DNA of 64,000 nt from Dactylis glomerata (GCA_007115705.1 QXEO01000234.1:810064-874063); one strand, 5' to 3'; positions 12,452 to 25,521 are shown, numbered from the stretch's first letter. Made by a program: numbers and translations. Notes: generated by a model from the sequence alone, not told the origin.

Positions 12452-13917
12452 TGGTGCTTGTGCTTGTTTTTGGCCTCTCGGCCTTAAAAATCCTGAGGTG
12501 CGTAAAACCCTGAATAGGAAGCCTCTCTAGAATGCGTTTTCCCTCTCGTCGACTTATGTCAGCACGAGTAGCATAGATAAGTTAAAGACTAGAAAGCTAA
12601 CTCTAACATTGATAATGGTGGGTAGTAACTCTCCCCGAGTTTCGATGTGAAAATTTTGCTACGTGCTTCAAGCTTCGTCAAGACCTCTCTACAACGTCAA
12701 GGAAGCAGAAGATAGACCCGCCAGGACTACAAGGGACTTTTAGAAGACAAAGACTTCACTAACCCGGATCGCCTAACCTTAAAATCTAGAGTTTTGCTAA
12801 CATTGATGATACCCTCTTAACATCCCGACACTTGCTAATCTTCTAACAAGCCAACTAACATAAAGCATGGAAGTATCAAATCCAAGCCTAACTTTCGAAG
12901 ATCAACCTGTTATCGCCACTTGAAGCCTGAAGACTCACGTGCTTGTTCTCCATTGAGCAAATAGAAGGATGAAGACTCTCCAAAATCAAGCCATCAATGT
13001 CGACTCTGCATTTAGGAGATATCAATTGAGGTAGCAACGAGAAGAAGTGAAGACTTTTCTAACTAACTTGCTCACTCGTTCAAATTTTGACGGGTTTGAA
13101 ACCAAAACTGACTTATGACACGAGTAGAAGTCCACATGAAGACTTCTGGAAGATGAAGTCAACTCAAGGTATCCCAATATATCTCAAGATCGTCAAGGCT
13201 ACCAGAAGATGGGGAATCAAGAAGATCTTTAATTGTCTCCACCAACCCGAAGACAAGAAGGAACAGATCATTGACTACTGGAAGACACAACGTTGATGGT
13301 GCGCCGCCACCTAAAGCATTTTCAGCTCAAGCTCAAGATGACCCAAAAAGAATGTTTTCTATTGGGACTAACTTGCGCCTGGGTAGTTAGGAAGCGTAGG
13401 AGACTAAGTTGACAAATTTGACGTACCTATCAAGACCGAAGCACAAATGCTCTTGTCTACTATCCTCAGGACTGCAAGCTCGAAATTAAAGGTCTACGCC
13501 AACATCAAGCTTCAAGACGCAACGCCAAGAATTGAAGGCTCCATCAATCTACATGAAGGAAGCGACGACCCCAAGCCAACAAAAGCTACCCGAGAAGCCT
13601 CGACTCTTCAAGACCTCAATTGCGAGCTGAAAACCTTCTAACTCTCATAGAATATTTTCGGGCATACTAGATAGCCTAACCCCGCTAACCTTAAAAATGT
13701 CCCAATGAGGTTTCGATAAGATACTTTCGGCAACATCAACTCTTCAGCCATGAACTTTAGCAAATGAAGACGATCTACACCTTCGGCAAAAGCAAGTCCT
13801 TGATGCAACTCAGATTATCACCGGTGAGTTGGAAGAGCAACTGTTGAGGCCTAACTCTAACTTCATCTCAGCACCTCTTACTACTACGCTTAGGAATCTC
13901 GGGACGAGATTCTATTT
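12452..13917 (+). mobile_element. Element A: non-coding 3' internal segment
   Basis: About 1.47 kb between the inverted copy and the polypurine tract. No frame longer than 69 codons is open and no retroviral motif is visible. The segment repeats the motif GAAGAC many times, for example around 12745, 12929, 12970, 13050, 13138 and 13250. It ends in the phrase AATCTCGGGACGAGATTC (13903-13912 region), which precedes the 3' LTR in many chromovirus-type Gypsy elements. This is the only part of the interior that looks like original element sequence. Confidence 0.6.
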
Positions 13918-13931
13918 AAGGGGGGAAGAGC
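13918..13931 (+). other. Element A: polypurine tract
   Basis: AAGGGGGGAAGAGC lies directly before the TGTAACACC start of the right LTR, the correct place and composition for plus-strand priming. It fixes the orientation of the element as plus. Confidence 0.85.
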
Positions 13932-16900
13932 TGTAACACCCCACTTTTTGTAACCCTGTTTAAGTAGTGTTTAGTGAGCCAAAAATAAGGGCCAACAAAA
14001 ACTTTTTCTGCTTCATCAGATTTACTGGAGTATCTTGTATGTTCTCCTTGTTGGATGTGTGATTGCTGCTTTAAGTTGCTTTTTGTATAAGACTGTGGAC
14101 CAACCCCCCCCCCCCTATTTCAAATGGTTTGACTTTGTGTGATAAATTGACTTTGTGTGACTTGTTTGACTTTGGTTGAGTTCCTTGTGTGTAGCTCGGA
14201 TCTACAGGTAGGCATGTGGCCTAACCAATCTAAATCAAATCTTTATAAGGTGGCCAGTGGGGATATTCTTATAAAATGCTTCAAATTATTTTCTATATAA
14301 AATCTATTTCGATGTTTCCCTCTTTGTAAAACCCTACTACTCTATTCCATATGGAAGGAGTATTTATTTTCAAAACTTAGGTTTATCAGAAATCAGAAAT
14401 GAGGTTCCCTCCTTATAAGCACTCATTTCGTTTTTTTTTCAATATCTTTATAAATTATTTTCCCAACTACTTTACCTTTTTACAAAGATAGGAGATATGG
14501 GAAGAATACCTCTCTGGTATTATTCTTGTCTCTGAAAATTATGGGAATAGTACCCAGGGTTTATGAATGTTTTGAGATCTCTCTCTAATATTCCAAAAAT
14601 CCCACTTGGCTAGAAATCAACTCTTGTTTGTAAACCGATCAAAACAAGTTGTTTTCCTCTCAATCCTAAAATCTCTAACTCTAATGTCTTAGTCTTACCA
14701 TAAGACATTAGGAGCCCCTTTTTGAGGAATTTTATAACCAATCAAAATAGCCCAAGGAAAGCACCCATGGTGTTATTAGAATCATCTACATCCCATCTTA
14801 GGATGCTCCTCTCAGTTTTCGCAAAAGATTTTCTTGCAGTCATTTTATCAAACACCTAGTGTGCAGAGTATCTTCGTGTCTGTTAACAGATTCAGTTTTC
14901 CAACCCTTGTATTAAGCTCATCTGTTCTATCCATGATGATGTACCTTCCTAGAACTCATATTTGGCATATGTTCTTCCATTCTTTCCATTACCACTTGGT
15001 CATCTGAGGCCATCTTCAAATTGTTTCAATCCTATTTCTGAGGCTAATCAAATCACTGACCATTTGACTATTATCAGATACACTTTTGCTCCCACTTTTA
15101 AACTTCGAAATAAATTGTTCAGATACCATCCTATGACCTATTCCTCTTATTTTTGATCTACTCTAACTACCTATGCACTTGCATGCGCATTTTGAGGTAT
15201 GCCACCTATTTATGTGACTAGATTTTGAACCCAAGTCAAAACTGATTTCACTTTCTAGTTTTCCTTGATCCTCTTGGTAATTTGTTAGCACTCATCATAA
15301 AATCTCTCCGTAAATTCATTTCCTCTCTACTAGCATTTGGAAATGTTATTCATGCACAATATCACTTCTCCTCCATCAAAATAACTATTTCTTTATCTCA
15401 TCTTTCTTGCTTAACAAAATGCATATGATTGGTAACTATGTTGTTTCATGCACTTTTTCTTCTCATCAAGTATTTTATAATCTCCTACCATGTTATCCTA
15501 TTCCTATAGGACCCTATGGACCCAAAACCCTAGTGGTTCATCTTCAAATTTTCAAAACCTTGTCTCAAGTAGTATAGTGCAAATCTTCACATTCCAATTT
15601 TGGTGGTCTTGCCTATTCCCAAATAAAATCTTCCAAATTGGCAATACCAATTAATCTCACCAAACCACACCCATCTAATCCATCTATGCATGCCATTGTT
15701 TGGTGCATATGAGACTAGCCAACAATCCAAAAATTTGCATCATGCATGAAATCACCACCATATCTACCACTATCTAATTCAAAATTATTTGGAACTTCAC
15801 CAAGTCACCACTTTGACCTCTCCAGCACCTTGACACCCCTCTGGACGAAATGTACTGTAGCAGCCACCCCTCACCCTTGTCCTTTAGTGCTTGGAAGGAG
15901 GAGAAAAGGGTCCATGCCACCAATTTGACTATCAATAGAAAAATGCATGCAACAGCTTACCCCTCAGTTCCTGCTCAAGCAAGCCACCTCCTGGACCCCT
16001 CTCACACTCTCCACCGCCCTACCCAACCAACCAGAGCCCCTCCATGAGGCCCACATGCCCCAAACCGACATAACCCCCTTCCCCCTCGGTTATAAGCTTA
16101 CAGGACACCCTAGCCCCTTTCTACTCCCTCATTTCACTCCTAAACCTCTACTTAGCTCTCCCCAGAGCTCCTACGCCGCCCCTTTGCTCTGCAGTGGTGA
16201 GGAGAGGGAGAGAGCCTCCTCTCAATATGCAGGGAAGGAGGGCATGCTGCCGTCCATCTGGGCTCCCTCCGCTCTCTCTTTCTGCTTGCATGATCATCTC
16301 TCATCCGCAGCTACCTAACCCCGCCCTTACTCTGGATCTAGGAGCCCTGGAGTATGGACCTCGGCGAGCCCCGAAGCAAGTCCGTCAGCCCCGACGCGCA
16401 GGTCCGCATCCCGGTGTCCATGCCGACCATCCCGCCCCTTGTTCAGCTCGCCGGACTGAGCCGCGTCTCCCCGTCCAGTCCTCGTCGCCGGGGAAGCCCC
16501 CGAGGTGAGCCCCTGCGAGGTCCCGACCCGGCTAGGGTTTCCGCCCTGTTTGTCCCAGCCAGAGGTAGGAGATGGCTGGGGGCCGTCGATCGTGACTTGA
16601 TCGGATGGTCCCCGTCGCCCCATACCCCTTCGGCCCCTGCTGCCGCTGGCGGCCGGGCCCCGCCTGTCGGGCGGCTTGAACCACCATTCCCACGCGCGCA
16701 GCCCCTGGAGTGGGCCGGCCCAGTGCGGATCCACCCCGGACCGCCAGATCCCGGCCCGTTCACATTTTTTTCAGTCAAACTATTCTGCTATTTAGGTTTT
16801 GCTGCTAGATTCAAAAATTCACCAAATATTCTCTGTTTATGCAAATCGAGTGATTCAAGTTTCTGTAGAATACTTGTTAAGTTACCTAGCTAATGGCACC

Positions 16901-19359
16901 TGCCCCATTCCATTTGGCCCCCTGTAGAAATACTTGAAGTTAATCTTGTAAAACAAGCATCCTTTTAGTCAAAATTGCAAATCTAGAGTTTTATAAATTG
17001 AAATGCTGTGTTTCCAATTTTCAGAGATGCTCTGATATGTTAGCTTGCATGTCCCACTAAGTTTGATATTTTAGGAGCTGTAAATCTACAGGAGTAATTG
17101 TGTTGGAAAATAGTTTATTAAGTCTTGTTTATTTTGTCATTTGAAATAGAATGGGAATTTTGGCATGAAACCAATTTCTATGGTTTGTGCTTGGTAATAG
17201 CTTCCCAGAACACCCTCTGGTGCATTTTTCTGATGCTCAGAAAATATATGGGAATTATTTTGGTGTTCTAGTCATAGTTTCTATTAGTTAATTCATAGTA
17301 ATTCAACCCCAAAGTGTTTTGGAGTGAATCCAACTTTGTTGGGTTCAGAAACTTGTTGTTTATCTGCAAGTGTGCTGAGTATGATATTTGACCTTTTTGA
17401 ACACATGCATGCTTGTTGAAGTGAGATGGTGATTTATTTGCTATGTTTGAAAAACCCTAGTTCTAATAGGATTAACTTACTACTAAAAATCTATGAAATC
17501 TTATTTTAGATTCTAAACATGTTTGTTTCTGATACTCTCTGATTATGTGATGTTGAGTGATGAAGTGCTTGTGACTTGTGTATGCATGTATGCTTATTGT
17601 GTGCTTTTATTTTTTTTTTGGCGATAGAATCAAACACGAGTGTGCGAAGGAGGGGGAAGTCTTTGAGTATCAAGAAGAGGAAGACTAGGGACAAGCCACT
17701 CAAGGCAAGCCATCTACTTGTTGCATACCTGAATCCTAATAATTCACCTTGCATTGTTTTACTACTGTTTTCTTTTTATGCATGGTTTCTATATTGCTAT
17801 TATTTTCTATATAGCAATAGTTGACGACTTAGCTCCACAAGTCGACTTGATATCATCATTTGAGATGACACCCCGTGTGACCTACTCAACACCCCCTTTT
17901 TACTAGAGACTTGATGGTTAGCATCAAGGTCCTTGAGAAAACTTGTAGTGGAGTTAAAAACTCTAGGATGGGAACACTCTCTGGGAAGATTTCGAAAGAG
18001 TTTTCGAAAACCTTGGAGTAGTGACTACTCCACTGAAATGTTTTTCAAAGGGTTTTATAAACATGGAGTTGGACATGGGAGACAAAGGAGTTGGTGGTTT
18101 TATGAAAAGTGGCATTGTGTATAAGTGTTCGCCAAACCAATTACTCCCGTGCAACCACATTACCCTGGTATAGGACGGGGCTTAGTCCGAAGTTTGTCTG
18201 CTTTAGTGCGGGGAGCCTCGTACTATATAAGGGTCTGTACGACCCCAGAATCCAGGTTGTCGCAAGTGGTGGGCAACAGTATAGCGGGCCCGCCAATAGG
18301 CTACCCGTCCGGAAGACACTTGGGTTTCTCCCGCCGTGGCACTGGAACTACGCTCGATGGAGGTAGATGGCCAGGGTTTGCCGAGGAAGTTAACTCCACA
18401 GGGTAGGCACCGTACTAAGGTAGATGAATGGAAGGCTCTGATCGGGTGCTTGTCGTAGCATAGGATGCTATGCGGGGATGATGCCCACACGATGAGTATC
18501 CGGATGGTGTGGGTAAAGTGTACAACCTCTGCAGAGTGTAATCTATTCGAATAGCCGAGTCCTCGGTCTTGGACGGTTGGAATGGCCATACTTAACCTGT
18601 GTCGAGTTTTGGTTTTACAAAATGTTTTCGAGAAAATGGAGAAAGGTGCCGGACGGAGTACTCGGAGGGTACTGCCGTGGCACGGTTATGGTTCGGAGTA
18701 CTTACAGGGTACTGCCGAGGGAATGGAGATGGTCATGTGTGATTGACCTGGTCTTACAAAGGAAGGTGGTCATGTTTGATTGACCACCGGCTCTCTCTTG
18801 AAAACCAAATGAGTTTCTCCCTTTCCTAGAGATTTTACTAACCAGGTTTTCTAAATGTTTTCTTTAATAAGGATATAGAAATGTCGTAAGACATGCTATA
18901 TCGACGCGAGAAATTGACTAGATAGGATAAACTATATTAGACCCTTTCCCCTTGCTACAATCAAACTGCATGACAACACTTCTTCTTAGATGGTTTGCGA
19001 GTACAATTCCAAATGTACTCACGGCTTTGTCCCTGGCTATTAACTTGGTCAGATTATGAAGAAGGTTATGAGGATGATGGTGAGGAGTTCGACGACTCTG
19101 GTGCGAACTTGCCTATAGGGTAGTAGGCATGACGTGGGTCATCAACGCTGCTTGGTATCTGCTGCTTAGGTGTAGACTTGCCCTGCGTGGCAATATCATA
19201 CTTGGTCGTGTGACCAATTGTAAGTCTATTATTCAGTACTGTAATGGATGATGTAATTCTGTTATCAGCTCGGGTATGTGGATTCATGACACACTGATCT
19301 TGAGATCGTGAATTGTATGCATACCGGGTATTCCGGATGGGTAATCCGGGGTCCCCACA
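13932..19359 (+). repeat. Element A: right (3') LTR, 5428 bp
   Basis: Nearly identical to the left LTR. Differences include an expanded C run near 14105, scattered substitutions and a deletion of roughly 20 bp near 19108 (the left LTR and the inverted copy keep the segment around 6775-6800). TATA-like box at 16090-16095; candidate splice donor at 16505-16506 and acceptor ending at 17627, matching the left LTR. Ends CCCCACA before the CATAC duplication. Confidence 0.9.
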
Positions 19360-19364
19360 CATAC
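19360..19364. repeat. Target-site duplication CATAC, right copy (element A)
   Basis: CATAC directly after the right LTR, pairing with 1597-1601. Host sequence resumes as CATGGAGGAGTGCC, which also follows the uninterrupted site in element C near 46385. Confidence 0.9.
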
Positions 19365-20259
19365 CATGGAGGAGTGCCTTTTTCTTTTCTTTTTGAGATT
19401 ACAATGGTCTGACCAGCTCCCTTGCAAAATTAATGACGAGCAGATGAAGCTGCCTAGTTGAGGGGTACTTAATTTTGTATGGAAGATAACAAACCCATCC
19501 ACTACGTCCTCATGAGCTAAAAAACAGTGGCACAAAATGAGAAGTATATGAAGGTTTTTGAAAGGTAGCACATGAAAATTTACTTGGAATGGCTTGAAAT
19601 ACCATGCATAGGAATTTATAGTGGACTCTTTGGAAGTAACTTAGCTTTTAGGAGTTGGATGCACGAGAAGTATTCCCTCTCAGTACAGGTTTTTGGCTAG
19701 CAAGGCTGGGTAGCAAGCATAAGAGTTGCATGAAACAAACAAACATACATATAATAGGAACAATCATGCAAACTTCCTTGAAGGTACAATGATTTTAACT
19801 TTGAGAATAATAATGCTTATAAGCCAAACATGAAGGAAAACTGAAGTGATGTAACTACAAGCACTTCTTTCTTCTTTTCTACTCAAACCTCAAGGTAATG
19901 TTGCTACTGAGCAAGCTAAGTTTGCCAAAACCAACTAAATTTACTCATGCTCCCAAAGTGATACCAATACTAATCAACAAGACTAATCATATAAGAAAGA
20001 TTGCAAACTAAAATAAGGTGTGCGGAAAGTAAACGATAAAACTTCTCATTAATATTTCATTACCGCAACTCACACCAAGGGATACATAGATAACCAACTA
20101 AGGAGGATACTTCCACACTGCAAACTATTCTATAAGATAACTTCTCTATTCATGATATGACTCTACTTGAAAAGTAAATGAGCAAAAGATAATGATGTGA
20201 TACTGCGGCACTCCCCCAAGCTTGGAACAAGCCAAGGGGATGCCAATACCCATGATGAA
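19365..20259 (-). mobile_element. Element F: non-coding internal region (continued)
   Basis: Continuation of the 807-1601 tract after the insertion of A. It shares phrases with the non-coding part of element C (for example about 46500-46620). No gene is visible. A CCCCCAAGCTTGG motif at about 20213-20225 precedes the small ORF that follows on the minus strand. Confidence 0.65.
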
Positions 20260-20802
20260 TTACTCCTTTGGCGGTGGTGGGTAGTCTTTAATAAGCTTCT
20301 CAATCAAATCTTTCAAATCATCGATTTTGTGACCGAGGTTACGAATCATCTCTGAATTGTGCTCAATACGGCTCATGAACCTGCCAGCCAGAGAGTCCCA
20401 GCTCTTGGAATTATTTCCCCATCCTTCTTCACACTTGGAACTTTCTCTCCCTGCATTGTTAGAATGATCTATATCCCAACCAGAGGGCAATCGTGATCTA
20501 GGCACCTTTTGAATCTGATGTTCATGAATTAGAGTATGGAAAGGGTTGTTGCCTGACGGAGATGTCCGTGGAGCTAAGATGTGGCGCGGCACACCCCCTT
20601 CGGTTCTTATACGTGCACTCTTCTTGAACTTGTCATGACTTGTCACCACCCCAATGCTTGCGATCATGGTGCTCGGGCGTGAACTTTGATCTTCTTCCAT
20701 CTCTTCTTCCTCGGCCTCACTTTCAACTTCTTCCTTCAGCTGAAGGTCTTGGTGGTCATCTTCCGGAGGTGTCTTCTCCTTGTCGTCGCTTGAAGAGTCC
20801 AT
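20260..20802 (-). CDS. Element F: small acidic ORF downstream of pol (Athila extra ORF)
   Basis: An uninterrupted frame of 180 codons from ATG at 20802. The N-terminal third is strongly acidic (runs of D and E around residues 5-45), followed by a basic and proline-containing middle and a C-terminus with a possible amphipathic helix and a run of four prolines. I see no signal peptide or membrane segment, so it is not an obvious envelope protein. Athila-lineage elements often carry an additional frame between pol and the 3' LTR, and this occupies that position; its function is unknown. The frame is open a further 52 codons upstream, but the ATG at 20802 starts the characteristic acidic segment. 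Unlike the adjoining pol it carries no stop codon. Confidence 0.5.
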   Translation of the reverse strand: MDSSSDDKEKTPPEDDHQDLQLKEEVESEAEEEEMEEDQSSRPSTMIASIGVVTSHDKFKKSARIRTEGGVPRHILAPRTSPSGNNPFHTLIHEHQIQKVPRSRLPSGWDIDHSNNAGRESSKCEEGWGNNSKSWDSLAGRFMSRIEHNSEMIRNLGHKIDDLKDLIEKLIKDYPPPPKE

Positions 20803-21141
20803 GATGCTCCCAAAACTGAGATCAACTCCTGACAGAAACAGCTCGAAACAAAAACATGATGAGAAAATGATATACAGACCTCGGGTAATCCGGGGGGTTA
20901 TATAGGCAAAAATTAAACATCGAAGCCAAGTCACAGGAGGAAACCGGGACAGAAACAAGCTCCAGGGTGCTCACACAATAGGTGGGCGCGGCCAGGGGTG
21001 GGCCCGCACCCCCTATGTGTGAGGACACACCGGACTCCTTCTCCTTCCCGTTTTCGTCTCATGATTTTTCATATTTAACAAAAACAATAAAAATATAACT
21101 GAAAAAGTTTAACGCGAACCTTTTCTGACTAGAACTGTTAC

Positions 21142-24100
21142 CTATTCGAAAACGTACTCTGCAGGTTCCTGCATATTATCCAGGATGAATTCTTCCGAAG
21201 AAACCGTTTGTATAACATCAACATCTTCATTATAAGAATCTCCAGCAATATAATGTTTGAGTCTTTGCCCATTCACCACTTGTGTAGTGTCATCTTTCAA
21301 CGAAGCAATCTTTATCGCACCTGAGCGGTACACTTCCACAATAACATATGGTCCTTCCCATTTAGAGAGTAATTTTCCTGCAAAAAATCTGAGACGAGAC
21401 CTATACAATAGAACTTTCTCACCAACATGAAACTCTCTCTTAAGAATTCTCTTATCATGCCATTGCTTGACTTTCTCTTTGAAAAGTCTGGCATTCTCGT
21501 AGGCTTCGTTTCTCCACTCATCTAGAGAACTCAAATCTAACAACCTTTTCTTACCGGCAAGTTTAAAATCCCTATTAAGCTCTTTCACTGCCCAAAAAGC
21601 TTTGTGTTCTAATTCTAAGGGCAAGTGACACGCTTTTCTGTAAACCATTTTGTAAGGAGACATGCCCATGGGGTTCTTATAAGCAGTTCTATAAGCCCAT
21701 AAAGCATCGTTTAACTTGCTAGCCCAGTTTTTCCTAGATCTATTGACAGTCTTCTACAAGATAGACTAGATCTCTCTATTTGAAAGCTCTACCTGCCCAC
21801 TAGTTTGGGGATGATAAGCAGAAGCAATTCTATGATTAACATCATATCTAGCAAGAGTTTTTCTAAAACCGCCATGAATAAAATGAGAACCTCCATCAGT
21901 CATAAGATATCTAGGCGCACCAAACCTAGGAAAAATAACATCCTTAAGCATTTTTAACGAGGTCTCACCATCGGCACTCTTTGTAGGTATGGCTTCTACC
22001 CACTTGGTAACGTAATCAACAGCAACAAGTATATGAGTATAACCTTTTGAAGGAGGAAAAGGTCCCATAAAGTCAAATCCCCAACAATCAAATGGTTCAA
22101 TAACAAGAGTATAACTCATAGGCATTTCATTACGTCTAGAAATATTACCAACTCTTTGACATTCATCACAAGATAAAACATACCTTCTAGCATCTTTAAA
22201 GAGGGTTGGCCAATAAAAACCTGATTGTAGAACCTTTTGTGCAGTTCTATCTCCAACATGATGTCCTCCATAAGCACTTCCATGGCATTTTCTCAATATT
22301 TCTTGTTGCTCATATTCTGGTACACATCTTCGCATAATACCATCAACTCCTTCTTTATATAAGTGTGGGTCATCCCAAAAGTAATGCCTCAAATCATAAA
22401 AGAATTTTCTTCTTTGCTGAGCTGTAAAAGTTGGAGGCAAATACTTGGAAACAATAAAATTAGCATAATCAGCATACCAAGGAAGGTCTCGCGAAGTTAC
22501 ATTTATTGAAGCCAACTATTCATTTGGAAATCTATCATTAACAAGAATAGGATCAAAAGAAATGTTTTCCAATCTGGACAAATTGTGAGCAATAGGATTT
22601 TCAGCACCTTTCCTATCTACAATATGCAAATCAAACTCCTGTAAAAGCAACACCCATCTAATAAGCCTAGGCTTAGCATCCTTCTTAGACATAAGATATC
22701 TAATAGCAGCGTGATCAGTATGAATGATAACTTTAGAATCAACAATGTAAGGTCTAAACTTATCACATGCAAAGACAACAGCAGGAAACTCTTTCTCAGT
22801 AGTAGCATAATTCTTCTGAGCAGCATCAATAGTCTTACTAGCATAATGAATAACATTCAACTTATTATCTACGCGCTGTCCAAGAACAGCACCAACAGCA
22901 AAATCACTAGCATCGCACATAATTTCAAAGGGTAAATTCCAGTCAGGTGGTTGAACAATAGGAGCAGTAGTTAAAGCCTTCTTAAGAGTTTCAAAAGCTT
23001 CCTTACAATCATCATCAAAGACAAATGGTACATCTTTTTGAAGAAGATTAGTAAGAGGTTTTGAAATCTTAGAGAAATCTTTAATAAACCTCCTATAGAA
23101 ACCAGCATGACCAATAATACTAGAAATACCTTTAACATCTCTGGGACAGGGCATTTTCTCAATTGCTTCAACCTTTGCTCTGTCAACTTCAATACCTCTT
23201 TCGGAAATTTTATGTCCAAGGACAATTCCTTCATTCACAATAAAGTGGCATTTCTCCTAATTAAGAAAAATATTAGTTTCTTCACACCTCTGCAAAACTT
23301 TATCAAGGTTGTGCAAATAGTTATCAAAAGAAGTTCCATAGACAGAAAAATCGTCCATGAAAACCTCCACAATTTCTTCACAAAAACCATAAAAAATAGC
23401 ACACATGCATCTTTGAAAAGTAGCAGGAGAATTGCATAAACCAAACGTCATACGTCTATAAGCATAAGTTCCATAAGGACAAGTAAAAGTGGGTTTCTCT
23501 TGATCTTCCTTTCTAATAGCAATCTGAGAGAAACCGGAATAACCATCAAGAAAACAAAAGTGAGTCTTCTTAGACAACCTCTCTAACATTTGATCTATAA
23601 ACGGTAAAGGATAATGATCTTTCTTGGTAACTTTATTTACCTTTCTAAAATCAATGCACATCCTATAACCAACTACTACCCTTTGAGGAATAAGCTCGTT
23701 ATTCTCATTAGGCACAACAGTCATACCTCCTTTCTTAGGAACACAATGAACAGGACTAACCCATCTACTATCAGCAATAGGATAAATAATACCAGCATCA
23801 AGGAGCTTCAATACCTCATTTCTTACCACTTCCTTCATCTTGGGAATTAAGCGGCGTTGATGTTCGACAACTGGCTTTGCGTCTTCCTCCATGTTAATAG
23901 CATGCTGACATAAAGTGGGAGAAATCCCTTTTAAATCATCAAGAGTATATCCCATAGCTCCTCGATGTTTCCTCAATATCTCTAATAACCTTTCTTCCTC
24001 CTTTCCTAAAAGTTTAGAACTAATAATAATAGGATATATTTTCTTATCATCTATATAAGCATACTTAAGATCATCAGGTAAAGGTTTTAATTCAAAAACA

Positions 24101-24730
24101 GGATCTTCCTTGGGTGGCAAAGTGGTACCAAGATCCTCCACAGGTAAATTGTGCTTAATCAACGGTGGTTGACGAAGGAAAATATCGTCAATCTCTTCTC
24201 TTTCCTTCCTGTAAACATCACTTTCATGGTCCTCCATGAATTGCTGCAAAGCATTATTAGGAGCAAGAGCAATAGAAGCAAGCTGTCCAACTCGAAAATT
24301 TTCATTAGGCATGTCATTTTCATAAGAAGTCTTAGCAAACTTAGAAAAATTGAACTCATAAGATTCTCCATTAAACTTAGTGAAAATTTTCTCCTTCTTA
24401 CAGTCTATCACAGCACCACAAGTTTTCAAAAAGGGTCTACCAAAAATAATAGGACAAGTTTTACTAGCTTCCGTACCAAGTACTAGAAAAGCAGTAGGAT
24501 ATTTAGTCTTACCGCATAGAACTTCCACATCTCGAATAATACCAAGAGGCCAAACAGTCTCTCTGTTAGCAAGCTGAACAACCACATCAATCTCCTCAAG
24601 TTCACAAGGGCCAATCTCATGCATAATTTCTCTGTAAAGCTCTAAAGTAATGGCGCTTGAACTTGCACCAATGTCACATAAACCATAATAGCAGTGATCT
24701 CCAATCCTGACAGAAATAACAGGAACACTT
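21142..24730 (-). pseudogene. Element F: Athila-type protease-RT-RNase H-integrase, with in-frame stops
   Basis: One reading frame throughout, with no frameshift. Domains in order on the minus strand: protease with D-I-G-A-S (about 24660), RT with FMDD (about 23345), RNase H (about 22600-23000), integrase with H-H-C-C zinc region (about 22140-22290) and DDE-type core residues (WGFDF, LMTDGGSHF, SGQVELS), then a C-terminal domain (21142-21669). Stops at 23257, 22516, 21766 and 21754 break it, so no full polyprotein can be made. Some stops look like single transitions, for example TAG at a position normally tryptophan. The upstream end at about 24730 is not natural: gag is absent and the frame runs directly into the RT of element E. 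Confidence 0.85.
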
Positions 24731-25521
24731 GTTAATATTGCTTGGATCTTTTCTGGGTTTGCCTCTATTCCTCTTGCTGATACCAGGAACCCCAGGAGTT
24801 GTCTTGCTGATACACCGAAAGAGCATTTCGTCGGGTTAAGCTTGAGCTTGTATCTATTCAGGTTGTCGAAAGTTTCCGCCAGGTTGCTGATCAGAGACTC
24901 TTCTTTCCTTGTGGTGATGACCACGTCATCGATGTAGACTTGGATATTGCGTCCTATCTGACTTCCGAGGCAATTTTGCATCATCCGCTGGTAGGTTGCT
25001 CCTGCGTTTTTTAGGCCGAAAGGCATGACTTGATAACAGAACACGCCGTATGGTGTGATGAAGGCTGTTTTTTACTCATCTTCTTTCTTCAATTTGATCT
25101 GGTTATAACCAGAGTATGCGTCTAGGAAGGAAAGCCTTGCGCACTCTGCTGTTGAATCGATTATCTGATCAATGCGAGGTAGAGGGAAGGGATCCTTTGG
25201 ACAGTGCTTGTTGAGAGATGTGTAGTCGACGCATACTCTTTGTACGTCTGTATTTTTCTTGGGGACTATGACTGGATTAGATACCCAAGTCGACGTTTTT
25301 ATTTCTCGGATGAACCCTGCATTTTCCAGCCTGTGTAGTTCTGATGCTATTGCTTTTCTCTTGGGTTCATCAAATCGTCGTAGTGGTTGCTTGACTCGCT
25401 TTGCTTTAGGATCCACATTTAGTGCGTGCTCGACGAGTTCCCTGGGGACACCTGGCATATCTGAGGGACACAAGGCAAAGATTTCCCAGTGCTCACGGAG
25501 GAACTCGACGAGCGCGCTTTC
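24731..25521 (-). pseudogene. Element E: Tat-type Gypsy reverse transcriptase, 3'-truncated
   Basis: Encodes the first part of a Gypsy RT: the fingers region (about 25072-25473, with SNPVIVPKK and the FLDAYSGYNQI block), then the palm with PFGLKNAGATYQ and the YIDD catalytic motif (about 24925). It ends after the EANPEKIQAIL segment at about 24730, where element F sequence takes over in the same frame. A TAA stop at 25072 interrupts the frame between fingers and palm. Sequence type matches the Tat lineage (RIRE2, Grande, Cinful-like) rather than Athila. RNase H and integrase of this element are missing. Confidence 0.8.

Larger units (their letters stand above)
1602..19359 (+). mobile_element. 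Element A: giant non-autonomous LTR retrotransposon (LARD-like) with inverted interior
   Basis: The element is 17.8 kb, bounded by two direct copies of about 5.43 kb (1602-7043 and 13932-19359) that begin TGTAACACCCC and end CCCCACA, flanked by the CATAC duplication. A polypurine tract precedes the right LTR. The TGTAACACCC start and the CTCGGGACGAGATTC phrase before the tract are typical of chromovirus-type Gypsy elements (established knowledge). There is no gag, protease, RT or integrase. The interior is an inverted, diverged LTR-like copy plus 1.5 kb of non-coding DNA, and no primer-binding site is recognisable after the left LTR. It would depend on other elements to move. The LTRs differ by roughly 1-2 percent in the stretches compared by eye. 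Confidence 0.85.
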
